64,000 nt of DNA. Source: CAVYXZ01 sp965223835. Its GTDB lineage: Bacteria; Chloroflexota; Anaerolineae; Aggregatilineales; Phototrophicaceae. The notes beneath the pieces are model-generated. The model was given only the letters and a program-made list of their open reading frames with translations, ran no database searches and had not been told where the DNA came from. Where the stretch lies: assembly GCA_965223835.1 (NCBI GenBank), contig CBDCXQ010000001.1:4464001-4528000 (forward strand). Direction: 5' to 3'. The number at the start of each line of letters is the position of its first letter. The first letter of the stretch is position 1. Of this stretch, positions 35,987-44,763 are shown one piece after another. The position numbers and the translations under genes were made by a program.

Positions 35987-38041
35987 GTGAGTTCCTCTTC
36001 GATTATCGGCCAAACCCTCGGCAACAAATACAAGATTACCGAACTGCTCGGTAAGGGTGGCATGGCGACCGTCTATAAAGGCTACCAGGCCGGGGTCGAC
36101 CGCCATGTGGCGATTAAGGTACTGCCCCCGCATCCGGGCCAGGGCGAAGAATATAAGCAGCGCTTCGAGCAGGAAGCCCGCCTCATTGCCCGTTTGCAGC
36201 ATCCGCATATCCTGCCGGTTTACGACTATGGCACCGACGGGGATATTCTCTACCTGGCGATTGCCTATGTCGAAGGGGGGTCACTGGCGGATCGCATAGA
36301 CGCCGGGGCGCTGCCGCTGGCCCTGGTTGATCGCTATCTCCGTGAGGTCTCGGCAGCCCTGGATTATGCCCACCGGCAGGGCATCGTCCACCGCGACATC
36401 AAACCCGATAATATCCTTATCAATGCCGAAGGGTACACGCTACTGGCTGACTTTGGCATCGCCAAACTGGCCGGTGGTGAATCGAAACTTACAGCGACCG
36501 GCGGCATCGTGGGCACTCCGGCATATATGGCGCCCGAACAGGCACAGGGGGGCACCATTGGCCCGGCAGCCGATATTTACGCGCTGGGGGTCGTCACCTA
36601 TGAAATGCTGACCGGCAGCCAACCGTTCACGGCGGATACGCCCTTGCAGCTGGTGATGAAACATGTCACCGACCCGGTTCCTGATATTGCGGATGTGATG
36701 AAGAATGTCCCGGAGGCGTTGAATAGTGTGATGTTGCGGGTGATGGCAAAAAACCCCGCCGACCGTTACCACAGCGCGACCGAATTCTACGAAGATTTTA
36801 GCCGCGCGATACAAGGCCATGATGTACGCCCGGATACCGAGCGCTTTGCTTCCACCGCGCTTATGCAACACGATCAGTCGGGTACGTTGCAAATGCCCGG
36901 AAATCCGACGGCGGCAGGCCGCACCCAGGTGGCGGAACCGGCAGCCACAATCGTTTCTCCAGGGGGCAACAATTCGTTGCTACTGGCGGGTGGTCTGGCA
37001 GTCATTGCGTTGTTAGTGGTAGCGGTCATTCTGCTGGTGATTTTTGTTGTCGGGCAACAGGGTGACACCACCCCGCAAGCGGTACCCACTGCCATTGTTG
37101 AAGACCCCACTCCCGCTGTGACGGCGGTTCCCACCTTTGGTCGGGCGACATTTAGCAGCGCCAATCGCATCGGCGACACGTTTAACTTACGCGTTGAAGG
37201 CCTGCCCTTGACCGAAGCCGGAATCGAGTATGTGGTCTGGCTGGTCAACACAGATAGCGATGCGTTATTGAACGCGGGCAGCCTGACGATTGATGGCCTG
37301 GGGAATGGCGTGCTGACGTTTACCGACCCGGAAAGCCAGTTGCTGCCCGGCGCATTTAATGCCATTGCCGTCACGCCCGAAGAAGACCCGGAAAGTGAAA
37401 CACCGACCGGCGAAACCGTCTATAGCGGTGCTTACCCAATTGAATATGCCAATGCCTTACAGGCTATACTCGCGGCGGCAGATGATGGAATCGATGGGCA
37501 GAGTTATGTGCAAAGTGCGCTTGCCGAGGCCGCAACCGCCAATCAACATGCCAACCTCGCTGCTGGTTCATCGAATGTAGGGGGCGTACTGACCCATACC
37601 GAGCATACCATCAATATCCTGCTCGGCACCGAAGAAGATTACAATGAGAATGGTCGTGGCGAGAACCCCGGCAAGGGCTTTGGCGTCGGCCATTTTATGG
37701 ATCTGATCGAAGAACAATTAGACGCTGGCCTGGCAGCGCCCGGCACCAGTATCCAGTTGCAATCTGAGGCTGAACTCATTCGCGTGTGCCTGGAAAACGC
37801 CCGGCTCACGGTTGATGAGATGGTTACTGTTTTGACGACCATCCTGGAGGCGCAAACCGTGGAAGCCAGCGCTGATGATCGCGTCGAAGTCACCCGCCTG
37901 GCCGACATTCTGATGAACGGGAATGATGCCGACGACAACGGGCAGATTGAACCCTTTGAGGGCGAGTGCAGCCTGGGGCAGATCGAAACGTTTGGCGTGC
38001 TGGCCGGCGTCCTTGATCTGGTCGAAGGCCCGCTGGAATAA
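35987..38041 (+). CDS. Membrane Ser/Thr kinase with extracytoplasmic EF-hand-like loop
   Basis: 684 residues. Kinase domain at 13-270 with GKGGMATVYKG, VAIKVL, HRDIKPDN, ADFGIAKL and GTPAYMAPEQ, all complete. A transmembrane helix at about 325-350 is followed by a Thr/Pro linker, an anti-sigma-K-factor-like beta region (about 380-490) and a helical region ending in DADDNGQIEPFE, a 12-residue match to the EF-hand/dockerin calcium loop. Ligand or calcium sensing outside the cell is inferred. GTG start with AGGA nine bases upstream; TATAAT at 35939 is a likely -10. Confidence 0.9.
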   Translation: MSSSSIIGQTLGNKYKITELLGKGGMATVYKGYQAGVDRHVAIKVLPPHPGQGEEYKQRFEQEARLIARLQHPHILPVYDYGTDGDILYLAIAYVEGGSLADRIDAGALPLALVDRYLREVSAALDYAHRQGIVHRDIKPDNILINAEGYTLLADFGIAKLAGGESKLTATGGIVGTPAYMAPEQAQGGTIGPAADIYALGVVTYEMLTGSQPFTADTPLQLVMKHVTDPVPDIADVMKNVPEALNSVMLRVMAKNPADRYHSATEFYEDFSRAIQGHDVRPDTERFASTALMQHDQSGTLQMPGNPTAAGRTQVAEPAATIVSPGGNNSLLLAGGLAVIALLVVAVILLVIFVVGQQGDTTPQAVPTAIVEDPTPAVTAVPTFGRATFSSANRIGDTFNLRVEGLPLTEAGIEYVVWLVNTDSDALLNAGSLTIDGLGNGVLTFTDPESQLLPGAFNAIAVTPEEDPESETPTGETVYSGAYPIEYANALQAILAAADDGIDGQSYVQSALAEAATANQHANLAAGSSNVGGVLTHTEHTINILLGTEEDYNENGRGENPGKGFGVGHFMDLIEEQLDAGLAAPGTSIQLQSEAELIRVCLENARLTVDEMVTVLTTILEAQTVEASADDRVEVTRLADILMNGNDADDNGQIEPFEGECSLGQIETFGVLAGVLDLVEGPLE

Positions 38042-38179
38042 GTGCGTTAGCGTACGATTATGCATCAGGACAGTAGCGTGTCGTCGTCAAAGGGCTGGTC
38101 TTGCTCAAATAACAAAGGACATAATCTGTTCAAGAACAAAACACAATTTACCTCGCCCCCGCCAGTCTCTCGGCTGACT

Positions 38180-38205
38180 CCCCCTCGCCAAAAGTGGCGA
38201 GGGGG
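38180..38205. repeat. GC-rich palindrome, 11-bp perfect stem
   Basis: CCCCCTCGCCA, loop AAAG, TGGCGAGGGGG, followed by TTGGGGGGTGAGG. It has no T-tail, so it is not a normal terminator; it looks like a dispersed intergenic palindrome of the kind common in Chloroflexota and cyanobacteria. It sits just ahead of the probable GTG start of the WD40 lipoprotein and supplies the G-rich bases in front of it. Confidence 0.6.
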
Positions 38206-38212
38206 TTGGGGG

Positions 38213-39448
38213 GTGAGGTTATGTGAGAATCAACCTTGCACCCGACTCGTATACATACTGCTCATTCTACTCGTTTCCTTGCCCTTATTAGCGGCGTGTG
38301 CCAATCAATCCGGCGACTCGAATAACAACCCTGTCATTCTCGATCAGCCGCGCATCGTGGCGACGGCACCGCCAGTTGAATGGGTCAATGCCGGGCCACC
38401 GGTCACCTTAGACACTGTTGCCGATGTACAGTTATTGGGGCGGCTGGATAATCAATTCGGCGCGCCCTCGACAATTTTTGCCCATGCCCTGTCACCCGAT
38501 GGCACGCTGTTGGCCGGGCTGGACACCAGCGGATTTGCCGTCTGGGACCTGATAACGGGTGATACACAATTTAGCATTGGTCGCCGACCTGATGCCAACC
38601 GGGTCTTTTTCGCACCTGATAAGGTCGAAGTCTACGCAGTGGAACAAACCGGCCTCGTAACCATTCACGAAATTGAGCAAGGGATTGAACAAAACACGTT
38701 CCAGGCCATTGAAGGCTTTGAAGGCCAGGTCGCCTTTTACCCGGAAGATGGCTGGCTGGCATTGGGCAATCAGGATGGTGAATTGCGCGTGTGGGACCCA
38801 TTGGAACGTCAATCGCTCGTGACCTTTGAAGCCCATGATGCGCCGATTCGCGGTCTGGCATTTTCGGGCAGCGGTGACTTAATCGCGACGATGGGAACGA
38901 ATACCACCATCAACATCTGGGATTGGCGCAACCGCCAGTTAATTGCCTCATTCGATAATGAACGCCTGCCCATTACGCTGACCTTCTCGCCCGATGACCA
39001 ATTGCTGGCGGTTGGCACGGTCGAAAATATCCGGCTATGGAATGTGGATGGTACCTTGCATCAACTGCTGGCAACCGGCGAAAATGCGGTCAACGTCGTG
39101 ACCTTCTCACCCAATACCCAATTGCTGGTGAATGGCGGGCAAGTGGAAGATTTGCAAATCTGGGATGTCCCCACAGGCCGGTTGGTCGCCCGCCTCCCCG
39201 GCGTGGGCCAGGAGCGACTGTCCGCCGCTTTTTCACCCGATGGTGACTTGTTGCTGACCTCGGTGCTGAATCAGGGAGCGACACTGTGGAACATGACCAC
39301 TATCACCGACAATACCATCAATCGTGCCGATCTCGATAACGGTGATGCGTTGATTTTTGGCGTGGATTGGACACCTGATGGCCGTTTGTTAACCTTGTTT
39401 GGCGCGACCGGTTCGGTTTATGTCTGGGGCATCCCGGCTACGGCGTAA
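38213..39448 (+). CDS. WD40-repeat lipoprotein
   Basis: 411 residues from the proposed GTG. A hydrophobic signal (LVYILLILLVSLPLLAAC) ends in a lipobox Cys. The rest is one beta-propeller of about seven WD40-type blades, for example HDAPIRGLAFSGSGDLIATM, IWDWRNRQLIASF and VTFSPNTQLLVNG. It would be tethered outside the membrane as a binding platform. The frame is open back to an ATG at 38060, but that stretch runs through the palindrome and is Ser/Pro/Arg-rich, so 38213 is preferred. It follows the kinase gene by 170 bases. Confidence 0.78.
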   Translation: MRLCENQPCTRLVYILLILLVSLPLLAACANQSGDSNNNPVILDQPRIVATAPPVEWVNAGPPVTLDTVADVQLLGRLDNQFGAPSTIFAHALSPDGTLLAGLDTSGFAVWDLITGDTQFSIGRRPDANRVFFAPDKVEVYAVEQTGLVTIHEIEQGIEQNTFQAIEGFEGQVAFYPEDGWLALGNQDGELRVWDPLERQSLVTFEAHDAPIRGLAFSGSGDLIATMGTNTTINIWDWRNRQLIASFDNERLPITLTFSPDDQLLAVGTVENIRLWNVDGTLHQLLATGENAVNVVTFSPNTQLLVNGGQVEDLQIWDVPTGRLVARLPGVGQERLSAAFSPDGDLLLTSVLNQGATLWNMTTITDNTINRADLDNGDALIFGVDWTPDGRLLTLFGATGSVYVWGIPATA

Positions 39449-39598
39449 GCGGGGTGTGAACATCGGCGATGTGGCGGACGCTCAGTAGCGCATCTCTACT
39501 TGAAGCGCTTTTTCGCAAATCAGATACCAGCTCACGCTGCATTGCTATTAGCTGAAGACTAGAGACCAATGAATGATGACTCCCAACGAAAGGGCACC

Positions 39599-40777
39599 AT
39601 GACGCATTCAAATCAAACCATCCGGTCGCGCCTGAGCCTTATTCTCAGTGCGATCGTCTTGATTATCGCGGTGATCGCCTCCTGTTTACCCGCCGCGACG
39701 ACGCCGACCAGCATTCCCCCGACTGCCGTACCACCGTCCCGCGTGGCGGATGCGAGTGGTGGGGTCGTGCCCATTAACGTACAGCAGGGCTTCGGTGCAC
39801 GGGCCAATTTTTGGGAGGTCTACTTCACGGCACCAACCGGTAGCCGGGATGAAGCGAACTATGTCAACGGTATAGACTGGGCGCTGGCGACTGCCATCAA
39901 CAATGCTCGGGGAACGGTCGATATGGCGGCCTTCGAATTTAACAACCGCGTGCTGACCCAGGCCGTTCTGGATGCCCATGCACGGGGCGTAACCGTGCGG
40001 GTCGTCACCGATGATGAACATGGTCTCGAAGATGAAGATAGCACCATCCAGCAACTGATTGATGCTGGCATTCCCGTCGTGGATGATGAACGCAGCGCGT
40101 TGATGCACAACAAGTTCACAATCATCGACAGCACCACCGTCTGGACCGGTTCCATGAATTACACGCGCAACGGCTCCTACCGCAATAACAACAACATCAT
40201 CATGTTGCGTTCCCGGCGGGCCGTCGCCAGTTATCAGGCCGAATTCAATGAAATGTTCGAGAGGCGTGAGTTTGGCCCCCGCTCAACGACCGGCAATGGC
40301 CTGACCTTCACCCAGGATGGCACCCTGGTCCAAATCGTGTTTGCTGCCGAAGATGAAGTTGAAAGCGAACTGATCGCGCACATCAATGCTGCGCAGGAAA
40401 ATATTCGGTTTATGGCGTTTTCATTCACGTTAGATGAAGTACGCGATGCCTTGCTAGAACGGGCGGCGAATGGCGTCAACGTCCAGGGTATTTTTGAGAA
40501 TGTGGGCAGCCAGACGCGCTTTAGCGAACTGACATCGCTGTTCTGTGCCGGGTTGCCGGTGCGCCAAGATGGTAATCCGTTCATCCTGCATCACAAGGTC
40601 TTTATCATTGATGACACGGTTTTGACCGGCTCGTTCAACTTCTCCAGCAATGCCACCAACTCCAACGACGAGAACATGGTGATGATTACTGATGCGGACT
40701 TAGCAGCGCAATATCTGGCGGAATTTGACCGGCGCTGGGCTGAAGCCGCTACGCCCGATGATCTAACGTGTAGTTAG
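39599..40777 (+). CDS. Phospholipase-D-superfamily lipoprotein
   Basis: 392 residues. Lipoprotein signal ending IAVIASC. Two PLD half-sites follow: LMHNKFTIIDSTTVWTGSMN and LHHKVFIIDDTVLTGSFNFSSN, each with the HxK pair and downstream Asp/Asn of the HKD motif. The layout matches secreted nuclease- or phosphodiesterase-type PLD proteins. ATG 39599 has AAGGG five bases upstream; an ATG at 39569 would add ten residues. The last 37 bases of the gene and its stop reappear 800 bases downstream. Confidence 0.88.
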   Translation: MTHSNQTIRSRLSLILSAIVLIIAVIASCLPAATTPTSIPPTAVPPSRVADASGGVVPINVQQGFGARANFWEVYFTAPTGSRDEANYVNGIDWALATAINNARGTVDMAAFEFNNRVLTQAVLDAHARGVTVRVVTDDEHGLEDEDSTIQQLIDAGIPVVDDERSALMHNKFTIIDSTTVWTGSMNYTRNGSYRNNNNIIMLRSRRAVASYQAEFNEMFERREFGPRSTTGNGLTFTQDGTLVQIVFAAEDEVESELIAHINAAQENIRFMAFSFTLDEVRDALLERAANGVNVQGIFENVGSQTRFSELTSLFCAGLPVRQDGNPFILHHKVFIIDDTVLTGSFNFSSNATNSNDENMVMITDADLAAQYLAEFDRRWAEAATPDDLTCS

Positions 40778-40778
40778 T
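40742..40778 (+). repeat. 37-bp imperfect direct repeat, copy 1 (end of PLD gene)
   Basis: This segment, the last codons and stop of the PLD-like gene, matches 41544-41580 at 34 of 37 positions. Similarity continues more weakly for some ten bases to the left. Confidence 0.75.
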
Positions 40779-40834
40779 GCAGAAGACCGTGTTCGCTCAA
40801 TGTCTCCAGTTGGATTATTTGGACGATACTTTAC

Positions 40835-41062
40835 ATGAGCAACAGTGAGAGTCTTTATGACGTTGATTTAGAGGTTCTGGGTCTCTCTGAGAAGGCAAAT
40901 AACGTTTTACGACATGCTGGCATAACATCAGTTGGAGATTGCATTGATGCATTTAGGCAAGCAACAATGAATCCAATATCTGCAAGACCTTTTACAATTG
41001 ACATGTTCCAAAATCAATTAGGACCTATTCTTATTGAGAAAGGATATTGGAAAGATATCTAA
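40835..41062 (+). CDS. Small RpoA-C-terminal-domain-like protein
   Basis: 75 residues. The core DLEVLGLSEKANNVLRHAGITSVGDCIDAF resembles the helix-hairpin-helix C-terminal domain of the RNA polymerase alpha subunit (LxLSxRAxNxLKRAGIxTVxDL), without the N-terminal assembly domain. Stand-alone copies could bind DNA or compete with alpha, but no activity is known. It is markedly AT-rich compared with its neighbours and lies between the two copies of the 37-bp repeat, so it was probably brought in. No strong ribosome-binding site is visible. Confidence 0.65.
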   Translation: MSNSESLYDVDLEVLGLSEKANNVLRHAGITSVGDCIDAFRQATMNPISARPFTIDMFQNQLGPILIEKGYWKDI

Positions 41063-41159
41063 AATGCGATTTGTGTCCGAAAATCACTAGGTACATACTA
41101 AAACAGCTCTACTCAATGCGCTCTCGACTGAGGGCTGTGCTGGCTACTTTGCTTGTCCG

Positions 41160-41450
41160 TCACTCTACGCGGCGATGGTCATAATGTAGGCCATTCAGAA
41201 TTGGCGATGCTATCACTGCCCCTTGCGGATCTGGCGTCCTGGAGTTGCGTGGTACCGCTTGCTCTAGTGCCTGATGAGGCCGAGACGTATTGTAATACTG
41301 AACATACTCTCGGACCACCCGATATAGGTGTCGCTTATTCACGATCAGAAAATGATCCGCCGTACACTACCAATAAAGCGTTCGCAGAAAGCATTGGCTT
41401 TAGGTGCTTGATACGGTGTGTGGATGATTTCAATGCCGCGTGTCGCTCTG
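41160..41450 (-). pseudogene. Remnant of an integrase-core (IS3/IS481-type) transposase
   Basis: On the minus strand, GIEIIHTPYQAPKANAFCER followed by FIGSVRR, then after a small deletion DHFLIVNKRHLYRVVREYV and QYYNTSRPHQALEQAVP, is the C-terminal part of an rve-type DDE transposase including the catalytic Glu region. About ten bases (expected ECL) are lost around 41345-41355, which shifts the frame. No start or N-terminal half remains. Confidence 0.75.
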
Positions 41451-41543
41451 CTTTGGTGGGCGCGAAATATGCCGAAGGCGAAAGGGTTGGGTTGTCTGCG
41501 CCCCAAAGCAAAAGGCAATCCGACGGTCGGCGGAAACCGGGCC

Positions 41544-41580
41544 GAAGCTGCTACGCCCGATGATCTAGCGTGCAGTTAGT
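41544..41580 (+). repeat. 37-bp imperfect direct repeat, copy 2
   Basis: Second copy of the PLD gene end (34 of 37 identical to 40742-40778), beyond the transposase remnant. It is not in a gene. Confidence 0.75.
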
Positions 41581-41676
41581 CGGTTGCAATTTGGTCAGCG
41601 ATTAGGTCCAGTTTGCCGCCAATTTTTTGTTGCTTTTTAGGCAGATTAGCCGGCGTTTTGGGTTACTGTAAGGTTT

Positions 41677-41706
41677 TATAATTATGGTCATTACCAAGCG
41701 CTTGGT
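41677..41706 (+). promoter_or_regulatory. -10 box and palindromic operator-like site
   Basis: TATAAT at 41677-41682 is followed by the perfect 14-base palindrome ACCAAGCGCTTGGT at 41693-41706, placed about where transcription would begin for the secreted protein gene at 41746. The geometry suits a dimeric repressor site; no regulator gene is adjacent. Confidence 0.4.
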
Positions 41707-41745
41707 TTTCCGGTGGTGTTCTGACCAAATAATTGGAGAAACTCA

Positions 41746-42564
41746 ATGTTTAAACGGAAGCTTGAATTAGGGATATTAATCCTTATCTTAGTATTGTCTT
41801 TGCCATTTGTGGCAATGGCGGCGTCGGATACGATAGCTGGCGTTACCATGACCACGCCTGATACCTATCCTTCTTGTACCGCCACCTCAGATACGATTTC
41901 GGTGACAGGCCTGACGGGCAGTGGGCTGCGCCTGGCGGGTCGGGCGATCGTGGATATTATTCTACCCGATGGCAGCCGCCAGTTCTTCGCACAATATCCT
42001 TTCGACTCAATGACCGATTTTGACGTGGTTGTTGGTTATCCGGCGTGGTCGGATGTGCCGCCGAACGAATTCGGTTTTGGTGAAATACATGTAGACATCG
42101 AGTCAGCATTGACTGACGCGGATGGTTTCCTCATTGGTTCGTTCGGGCCAGGTCTGGATTGGGACGTTTTCTGCAATGATCTTCCCACCCCACCACCGCC
42201 GCCGCCGCCACCCCCACCACCGCCGCCGCCGACCGGCGGTGAAGGTTGCACACCTGGCTATTGGAAACAATCTCATCATTTCGATAGCTGGGTCGGTTAT
42301 GCGCCTACTGACAACTTCGGTGCCGTGTTCGGTGTGGCGCGTGACGTCACCTTGCTCGAGGCCCTTGATACTGGCGGTGGTGGCGAAAGAGCGCTGGGCC
42401 GTCATGCAGTCGCCGCCCTGTTGAACACCGCCAGTTCAGTCAACTACGCTTTCACCACCGGCGACATTATCGCCCTCGTGCAGGATGCTTACGCGACTGG
42501 AAACTTTGAAGCCGCCAAGGATATGCTGGCAAGCGAAAACGAAGCAGGTTGCCCGCTCAACTAA
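41746..42564 (+). CDS. Secreted protein with polyproline linker and CTPGYWK domain
   Basis: 272 residues. Signal peptide to about residue 25 (AMAASD). An N-terminal domain of about 115 residues with two or three Cys is joined by a run of Pro (from about residue 147) to a C-terminal domain that starts GCTPGYWKQSHHF and ends ENEAGCPLN. CTPGYWK modules occur at the C-termini of varied bacterial secreted proteins; their function is not known. GGAGAA precedes the ATG. A strong terminator follows the gene, so it is a single transcript under the palindrome-marked promoter. Confidence 0.8.
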   Translation: MFKRKLELGILILILVLSLPFVAMAASDTIAGVTMTTPDTYPSCTATSDTISVTGLTGSGLRLAGRAIVDIILPDGSRQFFAQYPFDSMTDFDVVVGYPAWSDVPPNEFGFGEIHVDIESALTDADGFLIGSFGPGLDWDVFCNDLPTPPPPPPPPPPPPPPTGGEGCTPGYWKQSHHFDSWVGYAPTDNFGAVFGVARDVTLLEALDTGGGGERALGRHAVAALLNTASSVNYAFTTGDIIALVQDAYATGNFEAAKDMLASENEAGCPLN

Positions 42565-42594
42565 CGACGATTGAAACACCGATCAAGCGAATAT

Positions 42595-42635
42595 TACTGG
42601 CTGGCATGGCGAACATGTCAGCCAGTATTTTATTT
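42595..42635 (+). terminator. Strong Rho-independent terminator
   Basis: TACTGGCTGGCATG pairs with CATGTCAGCCAGTA over 14 bp (one G-U) around the loop GCGAA, followed by TTTTATTT. It ends the CTPGYWK gene. Confidence 0.85.
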
Positions 42636-42713
42636 GGGATTTCCGGCTGATGTACAACCTGCTGGGTCTGGATGCGTATTGTGGATAAGCTGTCCTTTTC
42701 TTGAGGAACATAC

Positions 42714-43610
42714 ATGCGCTGGCTCATCATCATTTTGACCCTGCTGTTCACGTTCCAACCGCTCCACGCCCAAACCGCTACATTAATCGTTGACGATGTG
42801 GTGCGCACCTATCATCTGCATGTGCCCCGCCGTCTGGATTCACCCGCGCCATTGTTGATCGTGTTGCATGGTGGCGGCGGTCATGGTCGGCAGATGCAAC
42901 GGTTTACTGGCTTTGATCGCATCGCCAATCGGGAAGGCTTTATCGTCGTCTATCCCGATGGAATCGATAATGCCTGGAACGATGGACGGATATTTGATCA
43001 CGAGCGCACGGCGGATGATGTTACGTTCATCGCGGCGTTGATTGACCACTTGATCGCCACGCAACCGATTGACCCGAATCAAGTCTATGCCACCGGCATC
43101 TCCAACGGCGGTTTCATGTCGTTTCGTCTCGCATGTGAACTGGCTGACCGCATCGCCGGCGTCGCACCCGTCACCGCGACACTGGCGGAAGATATTGCGC
43201 CCGATTGCCAACCGGAACAGCCGCTCAAAGTGCTGGTTATAAACGGCACGCTGGACCCGCTGGTGCCCTATGCTGGTGGTACGGTTCGGCTAGCGGACGA
43301 TGGTACGCCGCGTGGCGAGATTCGTTCGACGACTGCCACGTTACGCTTCTGGGCCGACCATAACGAGTGTGCCTCCGAAGCGGTCACGACCGATTTGCCC
43401 AACAAAGTGCTGCGGGATCAGACTCGCGCCCAATTAACCACTTACACCCGTTGTCGGGAGCCAGTGCAACTGCTGACGATTATCAATGGCGGTCATACCT
43501 GGCCGGGCGGTTCACAATATTTGCCCGCATTGCTCATTGGGCGCACCAGCCGCGATATAGATGCGTCGGAATTCATCTGGACGTTTTTCGCGGCCCCGAT
43601 AGTTGATTGA
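42714..43610 (+). CDS. Secreted PHB-depolymerase/feruloyl-esterase-like hydrolase
   Basis: 298 residues with a signal peptide (cleaved near LHA-QT). LHGGGGHGRQM forms the oxyanion region, GISNGG holds the nucleophile Ser, INGTLDPLVPY the likely acid and NGGHTWPGG the catalytic His, as in the LpqC/PhaZ-type esterase family. It probably hydrolyses polyester or feruloyl-sugar esters outside the membrane; the exact substrate is open. GAGGAA lies before the ATG. Confidence 0.88.
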   Translation: MRWLIIILTLLFTFQPLHAQTATLIVDDVVRTYHLHVPRRLDSPAPLLIVLHGGGGHGRQMQRFTGFDRIANREGFIVVYPDGIDNAWNDGRIFDHERTADDVTFIAALIDHLIATQPIDPNQVYATGISNGGFMSFRLACELADRIAGVAPVTATLAEDIAPDCQPEQPLKVLVINGTLDPLVPYAGGTVRLADDGTPRGEIRSTTATLRFWADHNECASEAVTTDLPNKVLRDQTRAQLTTYTRCREPVQLLTIINGGHTWPGGSQYLPALLIGRTSRDIDASEFIWTFFAAPIVD

Positions 43611-43681
43611 GGATTGTCCACAGCGGTATCATGGTGTCTCATTCATTTATCGCCACTGGCTCATAGCCCAAAGGAGGCATC

Positions 43682-44695
43682 ATGGTAAAGCTGATCGTCG
43701 TGCATCCAAATTTTGATCGCGTCTGGCCGTTTGCGGCGGATCATCTGAACACGCTCTGGTCGGAACAGGGCAACACCGAATTCATCCGGTTAGCTGCTAA
43801 CGATAATCGTAGTCTGGCGGCAGTGGTTAAAAACCCGGAGCATGTGACGCGTCTGGCGTGTCTGGGGGTTGCCGTCACTGTCGCTGATTTGCAGCGATTC
43901 ACCGCGCTTCAGGAAGCGACGTTCCAACATATCGCCACCTGGGATGCAGATTGTCAGGCTTACCTGGCCGAACGTGGTGTTCGCTTGATTGAACATACCA
44001 GTGAAGGGTTCTGGGGCGAGTCGGTGGCGGAGTTCGCGCTGGCCCTGACCCTGTGTGCGTTGCGCCGGATTCCGCAAAATTATCAGGCAATGCAGACCGA
44101 CAGCACGATCTGGGAGCAGTATCATGAAGCAAACAATCGTGGGCCGGGGACGCGCGGCCAGCAGTTTAGCGATGATACGCGGTTTACGCACGGCACCGTC
44201 GCGGGCAAACGGGTTCGCATTGTCGGTAATGGCAATATTGGCAGTCGCTACGCCGCATTTTGTCACATGATGGGCGCAGACGTCGCCACCTGGGATCCGT
44301 TCGCGGCGGACCCGTCCTTTCATCGCAGTGGCACGCGCCGCGAGTGGCACCTGGATAATCTGGTCCGCTATGCGGAGATCTTCGCGCCGATGCTCCCGCT
44401 CAAGGCCGATACCCAGGGCTTGATTACGGCCCAACTAATTGACGCGTTGCCAACGGGTTGTCTGGTGGTCGTGGTCACGCGGGCGAAGATCTGTGATGTC
44501 GATGCGCTGCGTCGCCGCGTATTGAACGACGAAATCTTGCTGGCTGCCGATGTCTTTGATGTTGAGCCACTGCCCCTGGATGACCCACTCTTAGGGCGCG
44601 ATAACGTGGTCCACACGCCCCACCTGGCTGGACGCACCCAACACGCCAATCAGCAATGGGCCGCGGCATTAACCGCCCAGTTCTCACCTGATTGA
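43682..44695 (+). CDS. D-isomer-specific 2-hydroxyacid dehydrogenase family protein
   Basis: 337 residues. NAD-binding Rossmann motif VRIVGNGNIGSRYAAF, the substrate Arg segment VVVVTRAKICD, the acidic LAADVFDVEPLP segment and the active-site His in VVHTPHLAGRT. It reduces a 2-keto acid or oxidises a D-2-hydroxy acid with NAD(H). AAAGGAGG seven bases before the ATG is an almost perfect ribosome-binding site. No pathway neighbours. Confidence 0.88.
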   Translation: MVKLIVVHPNFDRVWPFAADHLNTLWSEQGNTEFIRLAANDNRSLAAVVKNPEHVTRLACLGVAVTVADLQRFTALQEATFQHIATWDADCQAYLAERGVRLIEHTSEGFWGESVAEFALALTLCALRRIPQNYQAMQTDSTIWEQYHEANNRGPGTRGQQFSDDTRFTHGTVAGKRVRIVGNGNIGSRYAAFCHMMGADVATWDPFAADPSFHRSGTRREWHLDNLVRYAEIFAPMLPLKADTQGLITAQLIDALPTGCLVVVVTRAKICDVDALRRRVLNDEILLAADVFDVEPLPLDDPLLGRDNVVHTPHLAGRTQHANQQWAAALTAQFSPD

Positions 44696-44763
44696 GTTTA
44701 ATCGAGACAAGCTTTCTTAAGTTAGTAGGTGATACAAGAAACCCGGCAACAATTCATCTCAAA

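Noticed and set aside
36440..36892. A 150-codon minus-strand frame inside the kinase gene
   Set aside because: Shadow of the conserved kinase domain; His/Arg-rich and without a start signal.
41153..41563. A 136-codon plus-strand frame in the accessory patch
   Set aside because: It is antisense to the integrase-core remnant, whose protein-level match is clear on the minus strand.
42187..42235. CCACC/CCGCC run that resembles a microsatellite or short repeat array
   Set aside because: It is in frame within the secreted CTPGYWK protein and encodes a polyproline linker.
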